NCBI RefSeq assembly: GCF_014646895.1
Contig: NZ_BMOD01000001.1
Location: 429,172-493,171 of the forward strand
DNA length: 64,000 bases
Reading direction: 5' to 3'
DNA from: Deinococcus roseus
GTDB lineage: Bacteria > Deinococcota > Deinococci > Deinococcales > Deinococcaceae
The notes beneath the pieces were generated by a model. It had not been told where the DNA came from and searched no databases. It saw only the letters and a list, made by a program, of their open reading frames with translations. Both the position numbers and the translations under genes were made by a program. Of the stretch, positions 1 through 7,309 are shown in pieces. Positions within the stretch are counted from its first letter, which is position 1. The number at the start of each line of letters is the position of its first letter.

Positions 1-979
1 CTTCATCGACACCCACGTTCATGGAGGTGCGGGGGGCGACACCATGGATGGCCTGGAAGGCATCCAGACCCTGAGGATGTTTCATGCCCGGCATGGCACC
101 ACCACCCTGCTTCCCACCACCATCACCAACCCCTGGGAGAACATTGTCTCTGCGCTGCAGGCGGTCAAGGAAGCCCAGGGCATCTGGCATGGGGCCGATG
201 TTCCCGGTGCCCATCTGGAAGGCCCTTTCATCAGTCCTGGCAGGCTGGGGGCACAACCTCCGTTTGCCCTCTCTCCCAATCCAGCATTGCTGGATGAACT
301 TCTGCACATCGGGGTGATTCGCAGCACCACTGTGGCCCCTGAGATTGAGGGCGTCACCGAAAGCCTGCCCCAACTGATTGAAGCTGGAGTCAGGATCAGC
401 ATTGGTCACACCCGTGCAGATTTCCAGACCACTGTGGATTTCATTGAAAAAGTGGTGGCCCTGGGAGGCACCGTTGCTGCCACCCACCTTTACAACGCCA
501 TGGGGGGCCTGACCGGACGCGACCCCAGCATTCTGGGCGCTGTGCTGGTGAGCAAGCAGGTGTACACCGAGGTGATTCTGGATCTTCACCACGTGCATCC
601 AGGGAGCTTTGAACTGGCAAGGCAGCTCAAGCCCGAGAAACTGATCCTGATCACCGACGCCATGCGTGCAGCAGGTCTGGGAGACGGAGAAAGCGATCTG
701 GGCGGCCAGACTGTGTATGTCAAAAACAACCGGGCCAGTCTGGCAGACGGCACCATCGCCGGAAGCCTGCTGACCCTGGATGAAGCCCTGAGAAATGCTG
801 TTCAGCTGGGGGTTCCTCTGGAAGAAGCCTCACGCATGCTCAGCAGCACACCCGCCCGTTACCTCGGTCTGTCAGACCGGGGCAGCATTCAAAAAGACAA
901 ACGCGCCGATTTCGTTGTCCTGGATGACAACTTGAATGTCGTAGACACCCTTGTTGGTGGAAGGAGCATCCATGAGTGA
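1..979 (+). CDS. nagA: N-acetylglucosamine-6-phosphate deacetylase (5' end outside window)
   Basis: It removes acetate from N-acetylglucosamine-6-phosphate in the cytoplasm, giving glucosamine-6-phosphate. The reading frame is open from base 2, and its first visible codons give THVHGG, the metal-binding HxH of the amidohydrolase fold. The start therefore lies upstream of the window, and the internal ATG at 44 is not the start. Other family marks are HLEGPFIS (metal-ligand Glu), GHTRADF, ATHLYNAM and LITDAM, the last carrying the catalytic Asp. 326 codons are visible. The stop overlaps the next gene by 8 bases, which implies translational coupling. High confidence. Confidence 0.95.
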   Translation, partial: FIDTHVHGGAGGDTMDGLEGIQTLRMFHARHGTTTLLPTTITNPWENIVSALQAVKEAQGIWHGADVPGAHLEGPFISPGRLGAQPPFALSPNPALLDELLHIGVIRSTTVAPEIEGVTESLPQLIEAGVRISIGHTRADFQTTVDFIEKVVALGGTVAATHLYNAMGGLTGRDPSILGAVLVSKQVYTEVILDLHHVHPGSFELARQLKPEKLILITDAMRAAGLGDGESDLGGQTVYVKNNRASLADGTIAGSLLTLDEALRNAVQLGVPLEEASRMLSSTPARYLGLSDRGSIQKDKRADFVVLDDNLNVVDTLVGGRSIHE

Positions 980-2003
980 CCCCCTCATGCTACAGGAAAC
1001 CCGCGAAGCCCCCTCTGTGGTGAGACGCCTGCTGGAACAGAACCAGCAACGCGTGGAAGCCCTCTGGAAAGTGATTCAGGAGCGCCAGCCTCAATTTGCT
1101 GTGACCATTGCCCGTGGGTCCAGTGACCACGCCAGCCTGTACCTGAAATACGCCATCGAACTGACCCTGGGCATTCCTGTGGCCAGTTTTGCGCCCAGCG
1201 TCAGCAGCGTGTACCACAAGACCCTCAAACTGCAAAACGGTCTGGTGATTGCCACTTCACAGTCCGGGGCCTCCCCTGACGTGGTGGAATCGGTGAAAGC
1301 CGCCCGTGAAAGCGGAGCCATCACCCTGGCCATCACCAACAATGTGGATTCCCCACTGGCCCAGGCCGCCGAGTTCCTGCTTCCCATGCACGCTGGACCC
1401 GAAAAAGCTGTGGCCGCCACCAAGAGCTTTGTGGCCAGTGCTGCCGCTTTCCTGCATTTGCTGGGCGAGGGGGATCCCGAGCTGAAGAAAGCCCTGCATA
1501 CCCTGCCAGACGTGCAGGAACAGGCCCTGAAACTTGAGGAGAGCCTGCGCCTGACGGCAGACCGCTACCGTTACGCCAGCAGCATGGTGATTCTGGCCCG
1601 TGGCCCCCACTTTGGCATTGCCCACGAGTCTGCCCTGAAACTCAAGGAAACCACGGGCATTCATGCGGAAGCCTACTCGACGGCAGAATTCAGCCACGGA
1701 CCCACCCGCATCATTGAGCAGGGCTTCCCGATTCTGGCCTACCAGACCCGCGATGCCAGCCAACCGCTGAATGAGCAGGCCTACCAAGACCTGGAAACCC
1801 GCGGAGCAGATCTGCTGACCATCGGGGCTTCCAGCCACCTGAACCGGGCTGCTCAGGTGATCACCCCACCTGCTGACCATCCCCTGCTGGACCCCCTGGT
1901 GAACATCCTGCCTTTTTACCTGTTCAGCGGGTATGTGGCACTGGCCCGCAACCTGAACCCGGACAACCCACCTCACCTGAAAAAAGTCACGCTGACCAGA
2001 TAA
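972..2003 (+). CDS. SIS-domain glucosamine-6-phosphate deaminase-like protein (NagB-II/AgaS type)
   Basis: This 343-aa protein has two sugar-isomerase (SIS) domains, roughly residues 30-165 and 195-335, with ATSQSGASPD and SHGPTR phosphosugar-binding segments. It resembles the C-terminal half of GlmS but lacks the N-terminal glutaminase domain, so ammonia release (deamination to fructose-6-phosphate) is more likely than synthesis. I chose ATG 972 because GGAAGGAG sits 6 bases upstream; an in-frame ATG at 951 has no such site. It overlaps the nagA stop by 8 bases, and the pair would complete GlcNAc-6-P catabolism. The exact sugar substrate is inferred from the neighbour. Confidence 0.85.
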   Translation: MSDPLMLQETREAPSVVRRLLEQNQQRVEALWKVIQERQPQFAVTIARGSSDHASLYLKYAIELTLGIPVASFAPSVSSVYHKTLKLQNGLVIATSQSGASPDVVESVKAARESGAITLAITNNVDSPLAQAAEFLLPMHAGPEKAVAATKSFVASAAAFLHLLGEGDPELKKALHTLPDVQEQALKLEESLRLTADRYRYASSMVILARGPHFGIAHESALKLKETTGIHAEAYSTAEFSHGPTRIIEQGFPILAYQTRDASQPLNEQAYQDLETRGADLLTIGASSHLNRAAQVITPPADHPLLDPLVNILPFYLFSGYVALARNLNPDNPPHLKKVTLTR

Positions 2004-2034
2004 AGCTTCATTTCAAAAGTTTCTTCTCAATGGG

Positions 2035-2069
2035 GCGTTTCCTGCACATCCAGGAAACGCTCTGTTTCC
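2035..2069 (+). terminator. Rho-independent terminator after the nag genes
   Basis: A perfect 10-bp stem (2035-2044 with 2051-2060, loop of 6) is followed by a T-rich tract. It lies 32 bases after the SIS gene stop and would end the nagA-SIS transcript. Confidence 0.7.
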
Positions 2070-2146
2070 ATCTGTTCGCTAATGGGTTTCCCATTTTGTG
2101 AAAATTGCCCCTTCCTGCAGCAAAAAAATTTCTTATGCTTAAAAGC

Positions 2147-2746
2147 ATGAAAATCAAAGCCGGACATGTCATTGGAATTGCAGCCCTCGGAGGCCTCGCC
2201 TGGTACCTGCGGGACAAGAACCCCTACCACATTTTTGGAAGCGGATTCATCGATTTCACAGGCAGCAAGAAAGATCCCTCACAGCTGCTGAAAGCCCTGG
2301 AAGACACCCAGACCCAGCTTTCCCGCAAATTTCGCGAATTGCCAGACACCCCCGAAAACCGCAAGCAACTGGGGCACATCCTGGCCATTGAGCGCTGGGG
2401 CACCAACAAACTGAAGGTGTTCAACGGTGGAGAGCTGCTGAACGACTCCTCGCAGGAGTATTACCCATCAGAAGAAGACTCCATGGAATCCCTGATGAAC
2501 CAGTTCACCGAAACCCGCCAGGAAACCATAAAAGTGGGTCAGGAAGCCATTGCCAACGCAGACCAGCAGAAAGTGGAGCATGACCAGTTTGGCCCCCTGA
2601 GTGCTGCTGGCTGGATCCAGTACCTGAATTACCATGCTTTCCTGGAAGCTTACAAATTCAAGAAAGCCGAACCTGTCAGCCTGCAGGATGGCAAAGAGGA
2701 AGATGCTCAGGAAATCAGCTCACAGACCCCAGGCCTGCAAAGCTAA
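2147..2746 (+). CDS. Membrane-anchored DinB-like protein, function unknown
   Basis: A 199-aa protein with one N-terminal membrane segment (about residues 4-20) and a cytoplasmic helical part. Segments such as LGHILAIERWG and WIQYLNYHAFLEAYKFK resemble the histidine-bearing helices of the DinB/YfiT four-helix fold, but I cannot show a full metal site, so the assignment is tentative. I chose ATG 2147 because a TATGCT -10 box lies at 2134-2139, 7 bases upstream, with no ribosome binding site, which fits a leaderless start. In-frame ATGs at 2105 and 2135 lie upstream of or inside that promoter. Confidence 0.6.
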   Translation: MKIKAGHVIGIAALGGLAWYLRDKNPYHIFGSGFIDFTGSKKDPSQLLKALEDTQTQLSRKFRELPDTPENRKQLGHILAIERWGTNKLKVFNGGELLNDSSQEYYPSEEDSMESLMNQFTETRQETIKVGQEAIANADQQKVEHDQFGPLSAAGWIQYLNYHAFLEAYKFKKAEPVSLQDGKEEDAQEISSQTPGLQS

Positions 2747-3604
2747 GACGTTCTGAAAGGTCAGGATGCTGCGCCATTCCTGATCTGCTTCCGTGTTTCC
2801 CCAGGACCAGCTCGGTTCCCAGTGGCCCTGGGGTTTCTGGGTCTCCAGCAAGAGTTCGAGTTGCACCTGCACTGCAGCTTCCAGGTCAAAAGCCAGAGGA
2901 TGCTCTGGTGCAGGTGCAATTTGCAGGGGCAACAACACATAACCTTGCATGGTTTCCCGGGTTTCTGGAATCAGGGGCAAAACCCGTTCCCTGAACACCT
3001 CCAGCAAGGGATCCCGGTACACATCGGGCAATTCTTCGGTGCCCAGCAACTGGGCAAGGCAGATCAGGTCATGCATTTCATGTGCAGTGGTGGCTTCCTG
3101 CAGCACAGCGTCGGTGAGTTGAACCAGCAGGTCTTCCGGGACCAGTTCCTGATAGGCCCACAGGGAACCCAGCAGATCTGCTCTGGGGTTCAGAACACAC
3201 CCCGAGAAACGGTTCAGCAGGGTGCCATCTTCGTTGTCCCACCAGGGCGCATGGGGGTCTTGCTGGGCTTCTTCCGGGATGATCCTCCAGGTCAGGGTCT
3301 CAGGGTCCAGGGTTTCCAGCAGGTAATTCACAGCAAATTGCACCACAGGTTCGGTGACAGACATGCCCAGGCGTCTGGCTTCACGCAGCGCAATGCTGGT
3401 GGCCAGGGCTGAAGAAACGGTGCTGCGGTTGTCGGGCTCAAAGAGGGCTGCAAAGCCCCCGTCTTCGTTCTGCATGTTTTGAAGCGCTTCCACCACGGGA
3501 AGGATGGAAGCGTGCTGAAAAGCATGTTGAAAGGCAACCTTTTCATAGGGACGGGCATGACCGCTGAAATGCTGCCACGCATTCTGTAAATATCGAATTG
3601 CCAT
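2720..3604 (-). CDS. Cyclase/prenyltransferase-fold (alpha-toroid) protein
   Basis: A 294-aa protein with helical repeats and the glycine-aromatic signatures NEDGGFAALFEP near the start and QGHWEPSWSW near the end. These are typical of the alpha-toroid fold shared by squalene-hopene cyclases and prenyltransferase subunits. It is less than half the length of a hopene cyclase and I see no DXDD catalytic motif, so cyclase activity is not supported. The start at 3604 has TAAAAT (3610-3615) 5 bases upstream, a leaderless pattern. The 3' end overlaps the opposite-strand 2147-2746 gene by 27 bases (convergent). Confidence 0.65.
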   Translation of the reverse strand: MAIRYLQNAWQHFSGHARPYEKVAFQHAFQHASILPVVEALQNMQNEDGGFAALFEPDNRSTVSSALATSIALREARRLGMSVTEPVVQFAVNYLLETLDPETLTWRIIPEEAQQDPHAPWWDNEDGTLLNRFSGCVLNPRADLLGSLWAYQELVPEDLLVQLTDAVLQEATTAHEMHDLICLAQLLGTEELPDVYRDPLLEVFRERVLPLIPETRETMQGYVLLPLQIAPAPEHPLAFDLEAAVQVQLELLLETQKPQGHWEPSWSWGNTEADQEWRSILTFQNVLALQAWGL

Positions 3605-3620
3605 GCTGTATTTTATCATG

Positions 3621-4388
3621 TCAGGACCCCTGCTCTTTCATCTTTTGTTGTTCTTTCTGTTGTTCTTTTTGTTGGTCCTTCACGTCTTTCAAAGCCTCGG
3701 TGGCTTCTGCGCTCTGGGACACTGGACGCACCTTTGGACCCTCGGGGGCGGTTTTGCCCTGCAGTTCTGCCTGCACCAGTTGCACCATGCGCTTCATGGA
3801 CTCACGGGCAAAATAGAGCTGCAAAGGCCGTCCAAAAATCCAGAATCCAATCTGGTAGATCAGATTTTTGATGCGGTCCGGTCTGGAATAGGCCTGAATG
3901 CGAAAAAACACCTTACCGGTTTGCAGGTTTTTCACCACCAGAAACTCAATCTGGCCTTTCTCAAAATGGCCCTGCAAGGTGCGGTAGTTGTAACCCCAGA
4001 TCTGCTCCTGGCCTGCTTCGGTTTCTTTCAGGGTGTCAATCACCCCGCCAATTTTCACCCCGAAGAAAAAGGTCATCCACAGAAAATGGGCTTTCAAAAG
4101 CATGTAACGCTCTGCCAGCGGTCTGTCCGGGTAATAAATCCCCTGAATGAGTCCTGGAGGAGGAAACCGGTAATCCTGCACGATGCCCTTTGCCACCTGA
4201 AAAGGCCCCCACTCTTCCGGCTGGCCGGGTTGCTCAAAAGGCAATTCTGCCTCGTAAGCATCCACCCGCCAGCCGGTTTTGCGGGTGTACTCTGCAGATT
4301 TCTCTGGATCAAAGTTGTAGGACAGGGCACCGATCTGCTCCAGACGCTCCCGGTACACTTCCCACAAAGGCTGTTCTGGACGGGTCAT
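3621..4388 (-). CDS. DUF1990-family protein with Gln/Lys-rich tail
   Basis: A 255-aa protein. Residues up to about 210 resemble the DUF1990 (UPF0548) family, with the typical LSYNFDPEKSAEYTRKTGWRV opening split over the first 45 residues and a GYNYRTLQGHFEKGQ segment. The tail is repetitive (QQKEQQKEQQK), encoded by short tandem repeats at about 3640-3680. Its ATG overlaps the TGA of the upstream gene (4385-5029) in an ATGA arrangement, so the two are co-translated. The family's biochemical role is not established. Confidence 0.7.
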   Translation of the reverse strand: MTRPEQPLWEVYRERLEQIGALSYNFDPEKSAEYTRKTGWRVDAYEAELPFEQPGQPEEWGPFQVAKGIVQDYRFPPPGLIQGIYYPDRPLAERYMLLKAHFLWMTFFFGVKIGGVIDTLKETEAGQEQIWGYNYRTLQGHFEKGQIEFLVVKNLQTGKVFFRIQAYSRPDRIKNLIYQIGFWIFGRPLQLYFARESMKRMVQLVQAELQGKTAPEGPKVRPVSQSAEATEALKDVKDQQKEQQKEQQKMKEQGS

Positions 4389-5029
4389 GAAACCTCCTGA
4401 ACCTGGGGCGGGGTTGCAAGTTCACGGGTTTCGGCGTGAAATTCACCTGCAGCCTCTCCTCCACTGGCTTCTTGCACCCGTTCACAGAAGGTCTTCCAGG
4501 CTTCCTGTTGCACCCTGTTCCCCCCCAGAAAACGGTAGGCCAGATGCACCAGTGCATCTCTGGACCGCGCCTGGGAAGAAATGGAGAACCTCAGACCCTC
4601 TCCCTGCCGTTCCAGCTCAAATCGGATCTGGCCTGCCTCAGGATGCGGCTTCAGGGTGGCCAGTGTAAAAGCATGGCCTTCCATCTCCACCACCCTCACC
4701 CGGCCATTCCAGGGACCGAAAATGCGGATGTCGTATTCATCTCCCACCTTCAGGAAATCCTCTGCACCCCGGGTCTTGGTGAAATCGGCCAGCAGACCCG
4801 GACAGAAAGCAGAAACATCTTCGGTGATTTTTTCAAACAGTTGATGGGCTGGAACACGGGCGTTCTGGATGTCCAGCCAGTAGGAACGGTAGATCAGGGG
4901 GCCATGACCCTCATCGGCCAGTTGCAAAGGGCTGCGTCTGGCTGTAGGGCGAGACCACCACAAAAACCCCAGCACACCCAGCAAAGCCAACAACAAGAGG
5001 GGAAGCGCATGCTTTCGGGTCTGTTCCAT
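4385..5029 (-). CDS. Membrane-anchored DUF1990-like protein
   Basis: A 214-aa protein with an N-terminal membrane anchor (residues about 7-25, Leu-rich, ending LWWSRP). It is followed by a soluble domain containing VGDEYDIRIFGPWNGRVRV and FTLATLKPHPEAGQI, resembling the C-terminal part of the DUF1990/UPF0548 family. I chose ATG 5029 rather than 5080 because the earlier codons run into the mnmA terminator, and TACCCT lies 7 bases upstream (weak leaderless signal). It is the first gene of a two-gene operon with the DUF1990 protein at 3621-4388. Function unknown. Confidence 0.65.
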   Translation of the reverse strand: MEQTRKHALPLLLLALLGVLGFLWWSRPTARRSPLQLADEGHGPLIYRSYWLDIQNARVPAHQLFEKITEDVSAFCPGLLADFTKTRGAEDFLKVGDEYDIRIFGPWNGRVRVVEMEGHAFTLATLKPHPEAGQIRFELERQGEGLRFSISSQARSRDALVHLAYRFLGGNRVQQEAWKTFCERVQEASGGEAAGEFHAETRELATPPQVQEVS

Positions 5030-5067
5030 GTTCTTCAGGGTAAAGAGAAGCGCCCTTTGAATCTGAA

Positions 5068-5101
5068 CCAAAAAACACACTCCCCGCAGGGAGTGTTTTG
5101 C
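5068..5101 (-). terminator. Terminator of mnmA
   Basis: On the minus strand an 8-bp stem (ACACTCCC with GGGAGTGT) is followed by GTTTTTT, starting just past the mnmA stop at 5105. It separates mnmA from the DUF1990-like pair. Confidence 0.8.
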
Positions 5102-5104
5102 AAA

Positions 5105-6253
5105 TCACGCTTGAGGCTGTGGTTTGGGCTTTCTGGGCTTCACCTTTTTGGGTCTGGGGTACTTCACAGCCGGGGTTTCAGGAATTCTTGAATCAATCAT
5201 TCCTCCACCCAGCAGACGGTCCCCGCTGTACAGCACCACACTCTGACCCGGAGCCACTGCAAACTGGGGTTCCAGAAATTCCAGCTGGAACGCCTCTTCT
5301 GTGGCCTTCAGCAGTCTGGCTTTCACAGGCTGACTGCGATAACGCACCTGCACCTCAAGGTCTTCTGGGAGGTCGGTCACATCCAGCAGGTAATTGACCT
5401 TGCTGGCAGAGAGGGTGGTCCAGTGGCAATCTTCGTAATTGCCCACCCACACGACCTTGCTCTCGGGGTCGATGTGCACCACATAACGCACCACATTGGA
5501 CTTGTAAAGGTTCAGGCCCTTCTTCTGTCCAATGGTGTAATACTGTGTCCCGAGGTGCTCTCCGACCACTTCTCCGGTGTGGATGTCCACCATGTGACCC
5601 TGCACCTGCGGAATGTACTCGGTCAGGTACTCCTGAATGGTGGAAGGCACAAAACAGATGTTCTGCGATTCGGGCTTTTTGGCCGTGATCAGACCGTATT
5701 GCTCTGCCAGTTCACGCACCCTGGGCTTTTCCATCTCCCCCACCGGGAAGAGGATGTGCTTCATCGCGTCCCTGGGGGTGCCCCACAGGAAGTAGGTCTG
5801 GTCTTTTCTGGGATCATCGCCCCGGTGGAATTCCACGGTGCCGTCTTCCCGGTCCACGCGCTTCACATAGTGCCCGGTGGCCACATATTCACAGCCCAGC
5901 ATGCGGGCTTTCTTGATCAGGGCATCAAACTTCACTTTGGTGTTGCAGTTCACGCAGGGGTTGGGGGTGCGGCCCGCGGCGTACTCCTCCACAAAGGGGC
6001 GCATGATGTTCTCCTCGAATTCCTTGCGGTAATCCAGCAGGTAAAACGGCACGCCCACCTGGTCCGCCACCCGACGGGCTTCGTAAGCCGCATCCGGGGA
6101 GCAGCAGGTGTCAAACGTATCCATGCGCTTGTGGTCCGGCCAGAAGCGCATCATCGCGCCAATGACACTGTAACCCTGTTCTTTGAGAAGTGCTGCACTC
6201 ACGCTGGAATCAACGCCCCCAGACATGGCGCAGAGCACACGGCCCTTGTTCAT
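5105..6253 (-). CDS. mnmA: tRNA-specific 2-thiouridylase
   Basis: It inserts sulfur at the 2-position of the wobble uridine (U34) of Lys, Glu and Gln tRNAs, using ATP and a persulfide relay. The 382-aa product has the PP-loop SGGVDSS at residues 11-17, the first catalytic Cys in NPCVNCNTKVKF and the second in NICFVP, as in bacterial MnmA. The basic tail (KPRKPKPQPQA) is an extension. ATG 6253 is chosen because GGAGG lies 5 bases upstream and MNKGRVLCAMSGG matches the family start; the longer frame to 6448 adds unrelated residues. Confidence 0.96.
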   Translation of the reverse strand: MNKGRVLCAMSGGVDSSVSAALLKEQGYSVIGAMMRFWPDHKRMDTFDTCCSPDAAYEARRVADQVGVPFYLLDYRKEFEENIMRPFVEEYAAGRTPNPCVNCNTKVKFDALIKKARMLGCEYVATGHYVKRVDREDGTVEFHRGDDPRKDQTYFLWGTPRDAMKHILFPVGEMEKPRVRELAEQYGLITAKKPESQNICFVPSTIQEYLTEYIPQVQGHMVDIHTGEVVGEHLGTQYYTIGQKKGLNLYKSNVVRYVVHIDPESKVVWVGNYEDCHWTTLSASKVNYLLDVTDLPEDLEVQVRYRSQPVKARLLKATEEAFQLEFLEPQFAVAPGQSVVLYSGDRLLGGGMIDSRIPETPAVKYPRPKKVKPRKPKPQPQA

Positions 6254-6358
6254 TTCAACCTCCGTGCTGAACGCACAATAAAACAGTGTATCAGAGGCAG
6301 AGGGGTGGGGTGTGATTCGGGGGACAATTGGGGTGGATGCCTGGAGCATTGGGTGGAT

Positions 6359-6381
6359 GCCGAGGGCCAAGAGCCGAGGGC
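6359..6381 (+). repeat. Tandem heptamer repeat (GCCGAGG type)
   Basis: Units GCCGAGG, GCCAAGA, GCCGAGG, then GC. It belongs to the dispersed intergenic 7-bp repeat family also seen at 9097, 13688, 13838, 15729, 15882, 33087, 33251, 54322 and 59829. Confidence 0.75.
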
Positions 6382-6540
6382 AAAAAACTGCAGGGGCGAG
6401 CGGGCTGAGGGACCAAGATGCAGTCCCTCGTATTGCACAGGACGGCATGTCTCGCCCAATGGAAACCCGCTTAAACCAAATGCAGAAGGCAGAAAGCCAT
6501 ATGATTCTTCAAAAAGCGAATCGTACCACCATCAAAAAGA

Positions 6541-6605
6541 CACCAATCAACGCATTACTGCGTTGATTGGTGAAACAGGAGGATTTTTCTGAATCTTCCT
6601 GTTTC
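6541..6605. repeat. Two abutting hairpins
   Basis: A perfect 14-bp inverted repeat with a TTAC loop (6541-6572) is followed directly by a 9-bp inverted repeat (6572-6605). Neither has a good U tract after it, so they are not clear terminators. They may mark a structured RNA or a repeat element. Confidence 0.55.
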
Positions 6606-6674
6606 AGAGAACATCAGCCCAGGAAACAACCTTTTATTCTTCTGTCAAATGCTCTAATAAGCCAACAACACAAC

Positions 6675-6715
6675 AAAAAATCTGACCCGAGAGATGAACC
6701 AGTCGGATCAGATTT
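6675..6715 (-). terminator. Probable terminator downstream of the Imm10-like gene
   Basis: On the minus strand a 13-bp stem with two mismatches (6703-6715 with 6678-6690) runs into TTTTTTG. It lies about 135 bases past the 6849 stop, so the transcript would have a long 3' tail. Confidence 0.55.
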
Positions 6716-6848
6716 AAACTGTTCAAAAATCAAACTTTCGAGGTTTTTCGCTCCAAAGATCAACTTCTGAATGTCTAGATTTTAGCACCACAAGCCAGAG
6801 AATCGGTCATTTTTATTACATTCATTTTAAAAGTCTTAAAAGACAAAA

Positions 6849-7187
6849 TCAGGAGAACAGCACTTCAAATCCAGAACGGATCTGGTCAATCACCATGGGG
6901 TCAAGGTCCAGTTTCACCTGAATGCTGGAGAGTCCCAGAGTTCCCTCTGCCTCTTTTGAATACTGCAGGGTCAGGCTTTCTGAGGTGAGTTGATGGGAAA
7001 CAATGCCGCCCTCAAAAGTGGCCCCTGAGGTGAGCACAGTGGTGTAGCTCTGGCCTGTCTCGGTTTTTTGCAGTTCAAAAGTCTGTTGGGGGTTTTCTGC
7101 GTCGTCTGCCAGTGCAATCACAAAAGTATCGGAGTCATCCAGTTCACCCACATAGCAGGCCCTGGCAATAAAGGACAGTTCAGTCAT
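6849..7187 (-). CDS. Imm10-like immunity protein (orphan)
   Basis: A 112-aa protein. The segment LADDAENPQQTFELQKTE and the short beta-rich layout resemble the Imm10 family, immunity proteins of bacterial polymorphic toxins. That is a pattern match by eye, so moderate confidence. No toxin gene is adjacent: the neighbours are lysA (divergent) and a gene-free stretch. The start at 7187 has TAGCAT (7194-7199) 6 bases upstream, fitting a leaderless promoter. Confidence 0.5.
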   Translation of the reverse strand: MTELSFIARACYVGELDDSDTFVIALADDAENPQQTFELQKTETGQSYTTVLTSGATFEGGIVSHQLTSESLTLQYSKEAEGTLGLSSIQVKLDLDPMVIDQIRSGFEVLFS

Positions 7188-7263
7188 GCTGTCATGCTAT
7201 CAACTTCTCTGTCAGAAAACCAATGTGTCAGGAAAACAATCTGCCAGAAAACCAAAACATCTA

Positions 7264-7303
7264 TTGGAATCAATTCCAAAACGCTGCTGGCTGCTGTTAG
7301 AAT
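7264..7303 (+). promoter_or_regulatory. lysA leaderless promoter with palindromic operator candidate
   Basis: TAGAAT at 7298-7303 lies 6 bases before the lysA ATG. A perfect 16-bp inverted repeat, TTGGAAT-CA-ATTCCAA (7264-7279), covers the expected -35 position, where no good -35 hexamer is seen. A repressor or activator site is inferred; the regulator is unknown. Confidence 0.6.
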
Positions 7304-7309
7304 GCTTCC

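Larger units (their letters stand above)
6254..6848. other. Gene-free stretch with heptamer repeats and three strong hairpins
   Basis: No credible coding region. It holds heptamer repeats at 6359-6381 (three GCCGAGG-like units) and 6482-6497. Next is a perfect 14-bp stem at 6541-6554/6559-6572, immediately followed by a 9-bp stem at 6572-6580/6597-6605, and a 13-bp stem with two mismatches at 6678-6690/6703-6715. From about 6600 on it is visibly AT-rich compared with the genes around it. Confidence 0.6.

Noticed and set aside
44..979. ATG 44 as the nagA start
   Set aside because: The frame continues upstream and encodes the HxH metal motif before this ATG.
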